From contig JAAOYE010000065.1 of the NCBI GenBank assembly GCA_018221175.1, forward strand, positions 1 through 6,365: a stretch of 6,365 nucleotides of DNA, written 5' to 3'. The notes beneath the pieces were generated by a model. That model was given only the letters and a program-made list of their open reading frames with translations, made no database searches and was not told the origin of the DNA. The stretch is from Candidatus Woesearchaeota archaeon (GTDB lineage Archaea > Nanobdellota > Nanobdellia > Woesearchaeales > BM511). Below are positions 1 through 5,715 of this stretch, in pieces. Numbering within the stretch: position 1 is the stretch's first letter; every line of letters begins with the position of its first letter. The translations under genes were made by a program, and so were the position numbers.

Positions 1-1868
1 CCATAATTAATAGAAATCGTCGCAATCATTCCTCTAATAGCATTTGGATGAACATTGCGCTGAGAATAAACATTTTCTGTGCCTTCAACAATAAACAAAG
101 GCTTTTCATACTTTCGAAGCTCTTTAATCTGAGACAAAAGCCTTCCATCAACAATGCTATCAACAAAGTCTTTTACTGTCTTAAACTCAACAGCTGTTCT
201 AGAAGATAAAAGAAAATCCCCAACATCAAGCTTTTCTAACTTTATCTTCACACCGATATCAACAAGCTCTTTTATCACGCTGTTTCCTTTTTCTCTGTGG
301 TCGACGTAAACAATGACTTCCTCTTCATTTTTTACATACTTTGTAAGCGGTCTTTCTTTCACATCGCTTTTTTTATCAAAAATCTTTTTTAATTTGTCAA
401 GGTTTGTGTACATCCTTTTTTCTTTGTGATGCGCACTCCATTTGTAGGCTTCATCGCGTGTGTTTTTGGCTACAAATACAACGACAGCACCCTTTTCTAG
501 CCTTCCAGTTCTGCCGCGTCTTTGAATGCTTCTAATAGCACTAGGAATCGGCTCATAAAACATTACATAATCAACTTTAGGAATGTCAAGACCTTCTTCT
601 CCAACACTAGTAGAAACCAACACGCTAAACTTTCCATCTCTAAACTGGTCAAGCATCTCTTTTTGCTTTTTTTGAGAAAGCCCTGAACCATTTTTTTTCA
701 TCTGTCCAACAAAAAGAGATGCATTATCAAGCTCTTTTACAATTCTTTTTCCACTATCTCTAAACTGAGTAAAAACAATCGCTTTTTTTCCCTTAGTCAA
801 TTTTTCTTTTAATGAATCTTTTAGCTTTTTTAGCTTTGGATGCTCAACACCATCTTCAAACAAATTCTGCACCTTTATCTGTGCAGAGCGAAAGTTCAAG
901 TCTTTTGCAAGATTGATAGTTGCTTTTGTGTTTGTTGTCCTTGCATCTTTTGAAATCTTTTGCAAATATTCGTGAAGTGGAGCTATCCCTTGTGATTCCA
1001 ACAGTTCCAAAGCATGGCTTATCTTCATGCATTCAGCAAGAAGAGACAGACCTCTCAAGATCTCCATGGATTTTTCACCTGAAGCTATTTTTGCTTGCAG
1101 ACTTGCTTGAAGCCCTAGCAATTCTTTTTTAGATATAGACTGTGTCTGATACTCTTTAATAATATCATGATGCTTTAGCTCTTTTAGCTTTGTTCGCATC
1201 GCATCTTCCAAAAACTTTTTTATCTCTAAAAATTCCTTTGGAAGCTTTACTTCAACCCAGTTTATATCAACTTCTTGAACATAAGGCTTGACATCAGGAG
1301 AATCCTCTGTTCTTACCTCCACATCCTCGATAAACAGGTTATTTGTGACTTCATCAATTTTTTCCATGTCACTTCCAGGACTAGCAGTCAAAGCAAGTAT
1401 TCGTGGGAAATCAGCGTTTTTCTCGTACTGCTTTGCAATAAACACATAAGCATAGTTGCCAACAGCCCTGTGAGCCTCATCAAACCCGACAAGAGAAAAA
1501 TCCTTTAGCTCGATTCTGTTTGCAATAACATCGTTTTCAATGGCTTGAGGTGTTGAAAACACAATCTTTGCTTTTTTGTAAATATCAACTCTTTTCTCAG
1601 GCGATACCATTCCTGTGATTACTGCCATATCCTCATCTTTTGACTTAAAATTTTCTTTGAAAGTCTCATAGTACTGGTCGATAAGAGGTCTTGTCGGGCC
1701 AAGAAGCATTATTTTGCTTTTTGGATACTGCCTAATCCTTTGTGATGCCAGCATCAAGAAAATGTTTGTCTTGCCAAGACCTGTAGGCAAAACCACCAAA
1801 GTGTTCTTTAATGCGCACGTTCCAAGGATTGTTTGCTGATAGAGTCTTGGCTTGAAGTTTTTAATCAT
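1..1868 (-). CDS. hef: Hef-type fork helicase fused to an ERCC4-family nuclease (3' end cut by window)
   Basis: The archaeal Hef/XPF-family protein acts on stalled or branched replication forks, joining a superfamily 2 helicase to a structure-specific nuclease. The 622 visible residues read from ATG 1868-1866. Seen in order: motif I PTGLGKT (28-34), DEAH box (130-133), motif III TASPG (161-165), a lysine-rich helical insert (about 185-330), helicase motif VI QRRGRTGR (449-456), then an ERCC4 nuclease with VDHRE (522-526), GD (550-551), E561-F562-K563 and D567, plus the conserved stretch RNVHPNAIRG near the window edge. The rest of the nuclease and the tandem helix-hairpin-helix domain expected in this family would lie beyond base 1. 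The family signature is ERKxxxD; here the Arg is Phe, which may weaken or alter cutting. No Shine-Dalgarno is seen; a TATA box 28 bases upstream implies a leaderless mRNA. The family assignment is secure; nuclease activity is less so. Confidence 0.96.
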   Translation of the reverse strand, partial: MIKNFKPRLYQQTILGTCALKNTLVVLPTGLGKTNIFLMLASQRIRQYPKSKIMLLGPTRPLIDQYYETFKENFKSKDEDMAVITGMVSPEKRVDIYKKAKIVFSTPQAIENDVIANRIELKDFSLVGFDEAHRAVGNYAYVFIAKQYEKNADFPRILALTASPGSDMEKIDEVTNNLFIEDVEVRTEDSPDVKPYVQEVDINWVEVKLPKEFLEIKKFLEDAMRTKLKELKHHDIIKEYQTQSISKKELLGLQASLQAKIASGEKSMEILRGLSLLAECMKISHALELLESQGIAPLHEYLQKISKDARTTNTKATINLAKDLNFRSAQIKVQNLFEDGVEHPKLKKLKDSLKEKLTKGKKAIVFTQFRDSGKRIVKELDNASLFVGQMKKNGSGLSQKKQKEMLDQFRDGKFSVLVSTSVGEEGLDIPKVDYVMFYEPIPSAIRSIQRRGRTGRLEKGAVVVFVAKNTRDEAYKWSAHHKEKRMYTNLDKLKKIFDKKSDVKERPLTKYVKNEEEVIVYVDHREKGNSVIKELVDIGVKIKLEKLDVGDFLLSSRTAVEFKTVKDFVDSIVDGRLLSQIKELRKYEKPLFIVEGTENVYSQRNVHPNAIRGMIATISINY

Positions 1869-1891
1869 AGCTTAAAGCAGAACAGATTTAG

Positions 1892-1901
1892 TATTTAAAT
1901 A
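1892..1901. promoter_or_regulatory. Palindromic TATA box, hef promoter, possibly bidirectional
   Basis: TATTTAAATA is a perfect 10-base palindrome whose centre lies about 28 bases upstream of the hef ATG, the spacing expected for a leaderless archaeal transcript. Because it is symmetric it could also direct plus-strand transcription starting near 1920-1924, at the left edge of the structured region. The hef role is well supported by position; the plus-strand role is inference. Confidence 0.6.
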
Positions 1902-1915
1902 AATTGGCCGCACAT

Positions 1916-2037
1916 GTCCAGTGACCTTTTTAAGAAAAAGCTCAAGCAAAAACAGTTCGGACTATCAATAAAAATTGATAGTCCTTAGCCTTGCGTGTCA
2001 ACCGAGCGTAACCAGTTGGTCCAGTGGACTTTTCTTC
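1916..2037 (+). ncRNA. Candidate structured RNA in the hef / zinc-ribbon intergenic gap
   Basis: No protein gene fits in this gap, yet it folds on paper into a nested structure. An outer stem pairs 1916-1926 (GTCCAGTGACC) with 2018-2029 (GGTCCAGTGGAC): ten pairs, one G-G mismatch and one bulged C. Inside are two short helices, 1940-1943 with 2004-2007 and 1946-1949 with 1991-1994, then a perfect 11-bp hairpin at 1959-1984. The T-rich run TTTTCTTC at 2030-2037 follows directly and could end transcription in an archaeon. A palindromic TATA box lies upstream, but its predicted start (about 1920-1924) falls a few bases inside the outer stem, which weakens the model. I recognise no known RNA class: no tRNA T-loop, no box C/D, and no SRP, RNase P or 5S signature. 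It could instead be a DNA-level control element. The plus strand is favoured only by the TATA and T-run order. Confidence 0.3.
1959..1984. repeat. Perfect inverted repeat, 11-bp arms, 4-base loop
   Basis: The arm GGACTATCAAT (1959-1969) is the exact reverse complement of ATTGATAGTCC (1974-1984), separated by AAAA. It lies about midway between two divergent start codons, 90 bases from one and 92 from the other. No T-run follows on the plus strand, so it is not a classical intrinsic terminator in that direction. It may be the apical hairpin of a structured RNA or a binding site for a dimeric regulator. Confidence 0.9.
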
Positions 2038-2044
2038 AAGTAAA

Positions 2045-2053
2045 TTATTTATA
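2045..2053 (+). promoter_or_regulatory. TATA box of the zinc-ribbon gene
   Basis: TTATTTATA is centred 28 bases before the ATG at 2077. That spacing puts the transcription start at or next to the start codon, and no Shine-Dalgarno precedes the ATG, so the mRNA is probably leaderless. Confidence 0.55.
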
Positions 2054-2076
2054 GCACTTGCTAAGTCTTTTTTAAA

Positions 2077-2436
2077 ATGAGTTTTAGAAATAAAAAAGTG
2101 TATGGACAAAGCAAAGTAGAAAAATGCGGGGTTTGCACCCAAAACGCATACCACAAGAACAGTCAGGGCTTGCCTGTATGCAAAGAACATAAAAACAAGG
2201 TTTTAGAAGAAAAGAAATGTGTGTGCGGAGAAAGCCTGGAAATAAAAAACTCTAAATGGGGCGCATTTTTTTTATGCAGGAACTGCGGGCCAATATCTAA
2301 AAGCAAAGCAGAATCAGCTGACACAGAAGGTTACAACATTAACAAAAAATACAGACCTAAACAAAAAGAAATTAAATACGAAAAAGACAGAGTATACACT
2401 TTATCTGAACTAAAAGAACTCTGGAAAGACATTTAA
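2077..2436 (+). CDS. Small two-site zinc-ribbon protein, function unknown
   Basis: This 119-residue basic protein has two likely zinc sites. The first uses C17-x2-C20 with C35-x2-H38 (His26 lies between); the second is a ribbon with C48-x-C50 and C67-x2-C70, whose GAFFLCRNCG segment resembles the C-terminal zinc ribbons of type IA topoisomerases. A lysine-rich, probably flexible stretch (about 74-104) leads to a short acidic helix (TLSELKELWKDI) at the C-terminus. Such proteins usually bind nucleic acid or dock on a larger machine; neither is shown here. From memory, similar small proteins occur widely in DPANN archaea as hypotheticals. The ATG at 2077 is favoured by a TATA box at 2045-2053. 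The next gene downstream is on the same strand but has its own promoter, so they need not be co-transcribed. Confidence 0.85.
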   Translation: MSFRNKKVYGQSKVEKCGVCTQNAYHKNSQGLPVCKEHKNKVLEEKKCVCGESLEIKNSKWGAFFLCRNCGPISKSKAESADTEGYNINKKYRPKQKEIKYEKDRVYTLSELKELWKDI

Positions 2437-2453
2437 CTAACTAAAATTCTTAC

Positions 2454-2465
2454 TACTCTTGAGTA
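2454..2465. promoter_or_regulatory. Short inverted repeat just upstream of the AAA+ gene TATA box
   Basis: TACTC-TT-GAGTA has perfect 5-base arms and ends four bases before the TATA-like run that begins at 2469. In archaea, activator or repressor sites commonly flank the BRE/TATA element, so this could be an operator. It is short enough to arise by chance in AT-rich DNA, and no second copy was seen in the window. Confidence 0.3.
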
Positions 2466-2468
2466 ACT

Positions 2469-2478
2469 TTTAAATATA
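2469..2478 (+). promoter_or_regulatory. TATA box of the AAA+ ATPase gene
   Basis: TTTAAATATA is centred about 26 bases before position 2500, giving a predicted leader of roughly 19 nucleotides before the ATG at 2519. This is the only gene in the window whose TATA box sits too far from its start codon for a leaderless message. Confidence 0.55.
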
Positions 2479-2505
2479 TCCTCATAATTTTTATCTTAAA
2501 TGCTG

Positions 2506-2510
2506 GGTGA
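2506..2510 (+). promoter_or_regulatory. Shine-Dalgarno sequence that fixes the AAA+ start at ATG 2519
   Basis: GGTGA matches the anti-Shine-Dalgarno tail of archaeal 16S rRNA and ends 8 bases before ATG 2519. An in-frame GTG at 2507 lies inside this motif and would leave almost no leader for itself, so the GTG is better read as part of the ribosome binding site than as the start. Confidence 0.6.
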
Positions 2511-2518
2511 GTTATTTA

Positions 2519-4015
2519 ATGGAGATTTACCATAACAATTTCAAAATTGAAATAGAAGACGCAAATTCATTATATGATAAAATTCTTACAAAGGATAAAA
2601 CAAAGATATATGATTTGGGAAAAATTCAACTAAGCTCAATTGGAAAAATAGATATTATTGATAGTATTGAAACAATCTTGTTTGCTCATGGAAATAAGTT
2701 TTATAATTTTTTTACAAGAATAATAAATCCATTAAATTTAGATAATAAAATTATAGATATCCCTCTATCTCACTTAATGACACGTTATGAATTAGAACAT
2801 GTAGATGAAAAAGATTCTAATTTTAATAATGAATACCCAGCCTTCCATATATTAGATGATAATAAAAAGTTAGAATACATAATACTAAATCATGAAGCAA
2901 CAGGAGATTTATTAGTGTATAATGGAATACCACCTGATGGAATAAGGGCGATAACACTAAAAAAACTTGCAAAATATGATTCTTTTGATAGGGAATTTAA
3001 TTATTATAAAGAGATAGTAAGGTGGGTAGTAAATGGAGTATATAACTTAAATGGAAGAAACAGCCCAGATGTAACATTTAACTGGAAGCCTCAAGAGAAG
3101 GATATAGATTTTTGGGATGGATTTCAAAATGATGAAATTGAATTTATGCCAGAACCAAATGTATCTAGAAAAAAAGGATTATTGGAAAATATTAGCATAG
3201 AAAGGCCAAATATTACTTTTAAAGATGTAGGAGGACAAAAAAAGGCAAAAAAGGAAATAGCATCGTTAAGCTTTGCTATAAAAAATCCAAAACTATACGA
3301 AAGTTGGGGTACAACTCCTGCTAAAGGAATTCTTTTGCATGGACCTCCAGGAACAGGAAAAACTCTCATGGCAAAAGCTCTTGCAAATGAAGCAGAGGCT
3401 GTGTTTTATAATGTGAAAGTGTCAGATATTACAAATATGTGGTATGGTCAGTCAGAAAAATACATGCAGGAAGTTTTTGACCTTGCAAAAAATAATCATA
3501 AAACAATTATTTTCTTTGATGAACTTGATTCGCTAGCAAGAGATAGATATTCATCTCATGAAGCTTCTGGGAGAATACTAACTGTAATGCAAGAAAATCT
3601 TGACGGAATATCAAACATTGATAATGTAATGGTTGTTGGAAGCACAAATCTAAAAGACAAGATTGACCCCGCACTGCTTAGACCGGGAAGGTTTGATAGA
3701 TTAATAGAAGTACCGCTACCAGACAGAGAAGGAAGATATCAAATTTTTGAAATCCACATGAAAAACGCTCAAAACAAAGCGAAAAGACATTTGTTTGAAC
3801 CACTTAACATTGAAAAAATACTTGATATGACAAATGATTACAGTGGTGCAGACATTGCAGAAATTGTCAGGAGAACATTAGAAGAAAAAGTAAGAGTTCA
3901 TGCTTCTACTGGAAAAGAACCAGGTAAAATAAATACTCCAGATTTACTAAATGAAATCAATAATTATGAAAGAAATAAAGATACTATACTTGTTGGGTTT
4001 ACTAAAAATCAATAA
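2519..4015 (+). CDS. Single-domain AAA+ ATPase with an unrecognised N-terminal domain
   Basis: From ATG 2519 the protein has 498 residues (502 from the in-frame GTG at 2507, rejected because of the Shine-Dalgarno). Residues 1-231 match nothing I recognise. Residues 232 to about 490 form one classical AAA module: VGG start, Walker A GPPGTGKT (275-282), aromatic pore loop W308-Y309-G310, Walker B IIFFDELD (D334, E335), sensor-1 N377, RPGRFDR arginine fingers (388-394) and an SGAD sensor-2-region helix. The intact motifs predict an active hexameric ring that threads a protein through its pore. It is closest in style to CDC48 and proteasome-activating ATPases, but it has one ring only, no leading coiled coil, and ends in KNQ rather than a HbYX proteasome-docking tail. 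Substrate recognition presumably lies in the N-terminal region, which is strikingly AT-rich (6 of 60 bases G/C at 2701-2760, against 29 of 60 at 3661-3720). Partners are not evident from neighbours. Confidence 0.92.
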   Translation: MEIYHNNFKIEIEDANSLYDKILTKDKTKIYDLGKIQLSSIGKIDIIDSIETILFAHGNKFYNFFTRIINPLNLDNKIIDIPLSHLMTRYELEHVDEKDSNFNNEYPAFHILDDNKKLEYIILNHEATGDLLVYNGIPPDGIRAITLKKLAKYDSFDREFNYYKEIVRWVVNGVYNLNGRNSPDVTFNWKPQEKDIDFWDGFQNDEIEFMPEPNVSRKKGLLENISIERPNITFKDVGGQKKAKKEIASLSFAIKNPKLYESWGTTPAKGILLHGPPGTGKTLMAKALANEAEAVFYNVKVSDITNMWYGQSEKYMQEVFDLAKNNHKTIIFFDELDSLARDRYSSHEASGRILTVMQENLDGISNIDNVMVVGSTNLKDKIDPALLRPGRFDRLIEVPLPDREGRYQIFEIHMKNAQNKAKRHLFEPLNIEKILDMTNDYSGADIAEIVRRTLEEKVRVHASTGKEPGKINTPDLLNEINNYERNKDTILVGFTKNQ

Positions 4016-4635
4016 CCAAACTCTTTTTCTAAACCAGCTTTTCTTATAAAATCAGGTGCTTTTGGCTTTGCATAGTCATGTCCAGGGCAAAGAGTATTAA
4101 AAGGAACATCCAAAAGCTTTATCATTGTCTTTTTCATCTTCAAAACATCTGATGTTGGAAGGTCTATTCTTCCAGTAATTCCCTGGCCAAATATTGTGTC
4201 TCCTGAAAACAGTATTTTTTCTTTGTCATAATAAAGACATACTGAACCTTTTGTGTGTCCAGGAGTCTTAATCACTTCCAGGCCTTCTATTTTTTTTGGA
4301 AGCTCAACTAAATCTATCTCTTTAAGCCTCCACATTATATCATCATTAAGAACTGCATCCCCCCCATCCTTTTCTAAACTATTAATCGCCTCTTTTGAAG
4401 CATAAAAAACAGCATTACTAAAAAGGTCAGCATTGCCAACATGGTCATAATGAAGATGGGTAAATATCACAACATCAATCTTTTTAGAATCAACTATTTT
4501 TGTTAAAAAAGACACCAACTGCTGCCTGTTTGCCCTGTTGCCAGAATCAATAATAATCTTTTTTTTAAAATCCAAAAAGTAAACATTACTGTCTGCTTTA
4601 ACTTTCCAAATGTTTTCAGCAACTTTTTTTATCAT
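4009..4635 (-). CDS. Metallo-beta-lactamase-fold hydrolase, glyoxalase II-like
   Basis: This 208-residue protein is a complete small MBL-fold hydrolase. The zinc ligands are all present: H60-x-H62-x-D64-H65 in THLHYDHVGN, H127 in PGHTKGS, bridging D146 in FSGDTIF and H186 in CPGHDY. The segment GRIDLPTSD (155-163) fits the GloB/YcbL-like subgroup, which hydrolyses thioesters such as S-lactoylglutathione. There is no extra C-terminal helical domain like that of true glyoxalase II, and an archaeon of this type may lack glutathione, so the real substrate is open. The start at ATG 4635-4633 lies 26 bases from a minus-strand TATA box and has no Shine-Dalgarno, implying a leaderless mRNA. Its last codons overlap the end of the convergent AAA+ gene by 7 bases. 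It is likely cytosolic, as no signal peptide is seen. Confidence 0.93.
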   Translation of the reverse strand: MIKKVAENIWKVKADSNVYFLDFKKKIIIDSGNRANRQQLVSFLTKIVDSKKIDVVIFTHLHYDHVGNADLFSNAVFYASKEAINSLEKDGGDAVLNDDIMWRLKEIDLVELPKKIEGLEVIKTPGHTKGSVCLYYDKEKILFSGDTIFGQGITGRIDLPTSDVLKMKKTMIKLLDVPFNTLCPGHDYAKPKAPDFIRKAGLEKEFGY

Positions 4636-4646
4636 TACAAATAATT

Positions 4647-4665
4647 TTTATATTACTATATTTAA
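4647..4665. promoter_or_regulatory. Compact divergent promoter for the hydrolase and mini membrane protein genes
   Basis: Two overlapping-range TATA-like boxes sit between divergent starts only about 40 bases apart. TTTATATTA (4647-4655, plus) is centred 24 bases before ATG 4675. TTAAATATA (4657-4665 read on the minus strand) is centred 26 bases before the hydrolase ATG. The two polymerase complexes would physically clash, so the genes may be transcribed in alternation. Assignment rests on spacing and composition only. Confidence 0.5.
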
Positions 4666-4674
4666 TCTTTTTTG

Positions 4675-4950
4675 ATGATAGTCCAAATAATGAGCATAGC
4701 AGACCTCTTGACTGTAGCAGTAATAGTAATACTCCAATACAATCTATTGCCATGGAATATAGGTGTGGCAGCAGCCCTATACTTGACAATAAAATGGTAC
4801 ATGTTTAGAGGAGACATTGCAAGCTTTATCGACCTTTTTGTAGGAGTCTACATAGTTCTTTTAATGATAGGTGCAAAAATACTAATTCTTTCAATAATCT
4901 TCTCAATATACTTAATTCAAAAAGCAGTCTTTGGACTAATTAAAATGTAG
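4675..4950 (+). CDS. Small integral membrane protein, four hydrophobic segments, function unknown
   Basis: This 91-residue protein is almost entirely hydrophobic. Segments lie at about 9-21, 28-44, 48-66 and 67-88, with one short polar loop (FRGDIAS, 44-50) and a short loop around NLLPWN (23-28). The composition and spacing indicate two membrane hairpins; no enzymatic residues stand out. Similar short proteins are, from memory, found in DPANN archaea as hypotheticals. The start is uncertain: TTG 4672 would add one residue, and ATG 4690 would begin the protein at MSIADLL. ATG 4675 is chosen because a TATA box at 4647-4655 lies 24 bases upstream; the box at 4657-4665 would suit 4690. There is no Shine-Dalgarno. 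The gene ends in TAG exactly where the convergent neighbour's stop begins, with zero bases between. Confidence 0.75.
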   Translation: MIVQIMSIADLLTVAVIVILQYNLLPWNIGVAAALYLTIKWYMFRGDIASFIDLFVGVYIVLLMIGAKILILSIIFSIYLIQKAVFGLIKM

Positions 4951-5679
4951 TCAACCAATCTTTAGATTGAATGTGATAACAGATACAATTGCAAGTGCAA
5001 TTGCGCCAAAAAGAACCAGCCAGCCATTTGATGCAAATTTGATTAGAAGCGTTGTGAAAACCACGAGTGCTAATGTAAAAACATAAACCCATCTTCGTCC
5101 ATACATAATGTATATGCCGTCGTTTTCAGGGAGCGGTAGCATGCTGTAAATTGAGATTGCCAAAAGAACATAGATTGCATGTGTAAGCAAAACAGAGTTC
5201 GCAGTCTGAAAAAACTTTAAAATTATTGCCATTAAAAGAAGCGCCCAAATCCCGTAAGTCAGGCCCCACCCATGCTCAAAGTATTTGAGTCCGTACCTCC
5301 ACTTGCCAAGTCTTTCTGCTTGAAGTAGAGAAGTAATAGTTGTTCCCGGCGCCAAAAACCAAAGGTGTCCTTCGCTTGCAAATATTAAGACTATGCCAAT
5401 AAGCAGGCTGTTGATTGCATAGTTAAACTCTGGCTTTTGCCCAAACTTGTAAAGCCAAGCACGCTGGACTAACAATTTTAATAAAAGTGTAAAAGCAACA
5501 ATTAACATAGAATATATCATGAAAAGTATGTAGTAAGTATCAATGCTTGAAGTGGCCCTTTTGTCATTAAACCCAATGATAAATCCAAGGATTACAACAG
5601 TAATTAAGAAGTTCTTCCATTCCTTTGCAGAAAACTTACCATACTTTCTAAATCCATAGATAAATGAGTTTATGGCCAT
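4951..5679 (-). CDS. Site-2-protease-like (M50-type) membrane protein lacking the HExxH motif
   Basis: This 242-residue protein has about six or seven membrane segments (roughly 23-37, 48-70, 86-108, 140-157, 162-180, 196-213, 217-237). The layout follows the archaeal M50/site-2 protease pattern: an N-terminal FSAKEW segment, a helix that should carry HExxH, a hydrophobic sheet-like stretch ending in LAPG (109-112), and a late NPxxDG-like motif, here LPLPENDG (181-188) with D187 kept. At the expected zinc site the sequence is KLLVQ (68-72), just before RAWLYKFG, so both histidines and the catalytic Glu are absent. It is therefore probably a pseudoprotease with a binding or scaffold role; the family link is inferred from motif order, not from a search. 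The start at ATG 5679 lies 27 bases from a TATA box, suggesting its own leaderless transcript although TraB lies only 36 bases upstream. Confidence 0.8.
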   Translation of the reverse strand: MAINSFIYGFRKYGKFSAKEWKNFLITVVILGFIIGFNDKRATSSIDTYYILFMIYSMLIVAFTLLLKLLVQRAWLYKFGQKPEFNYAINSLLIGIVLIFASEGHLWFLAPGTTITSLLQAERLGKWRYGLKYFEHGWGLTYGIWALLLMAIILKFFQTANSVLLTHAIYVLLAISIYSMLPLPENDGIYIMYGRRWVYVFTLALVVFTTLLIKFASNGWLVLFGAIALAIVSVITFNLKIG

Positions 5680-5702
5680 TACACTTTTATTGAGATATTA
5701 TG

Positions 5703-5710
5703 TTTATATA
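5703..5710 (-). promoter_or_regulatory. TATA box of the M50-like gene
   Basis: TATATAAA on the minus strand is centred 27-28 bases upstream of the ATG at 5679. It fits a leaderless transcript independent of the TraB gene just upstream. Confidence 0.55.
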
Positions 5711-5715
5711 TGTTT

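Noticed and set aside
920..1508. Two short plus-strand frames opposite hef
   Set aside because: They lie wholly within the antisense of the hef coding region, which has clear helicase motifs; no promoter or ribosome site precedes them.
1870..2076. A tRNA or other known RNA gene in the intergenic gap
   Set aside because: Neither strand shows a T-loop consensus, a cloverleaf, box C/D motifs, or the conserved cores of SRP RNA, RNase P RNA or 5S rRNA. Only an unnamed structured candidate can be supported.
1942..2190. Minus-strand frame encoding a hydrophobic 82-residue peptide
   Set aside because: It runs antisense across the zinc-ribbon gene and through the perfect hairpin, and has no start signal or family match. 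It is a shadow.
2507..2509. GTG as start codon of the AAA+ ATPase
   Set aside because: It lies inside the GGTGA ribosome-binding motif and would have almost no leader given the TATA box at 2469-2478; ATG 2519 fits both signals.
3124..3369. Minus-strand frame opposite the AAA+ Walker A region
   Set aside because: It is the reverse complement of a strongly conserved domain, so its openness reflects the codons of the real gene.
2519..4015. Calling the AAA+ protein a proteasome-activating nucleotidase or CDC48
   Set aside because: PAN needs an N-terminal coiled coil, an OB domain and a HbYX tail, and CDC48 needs two AAA rings and a double-psi barrel. None of these is seen.
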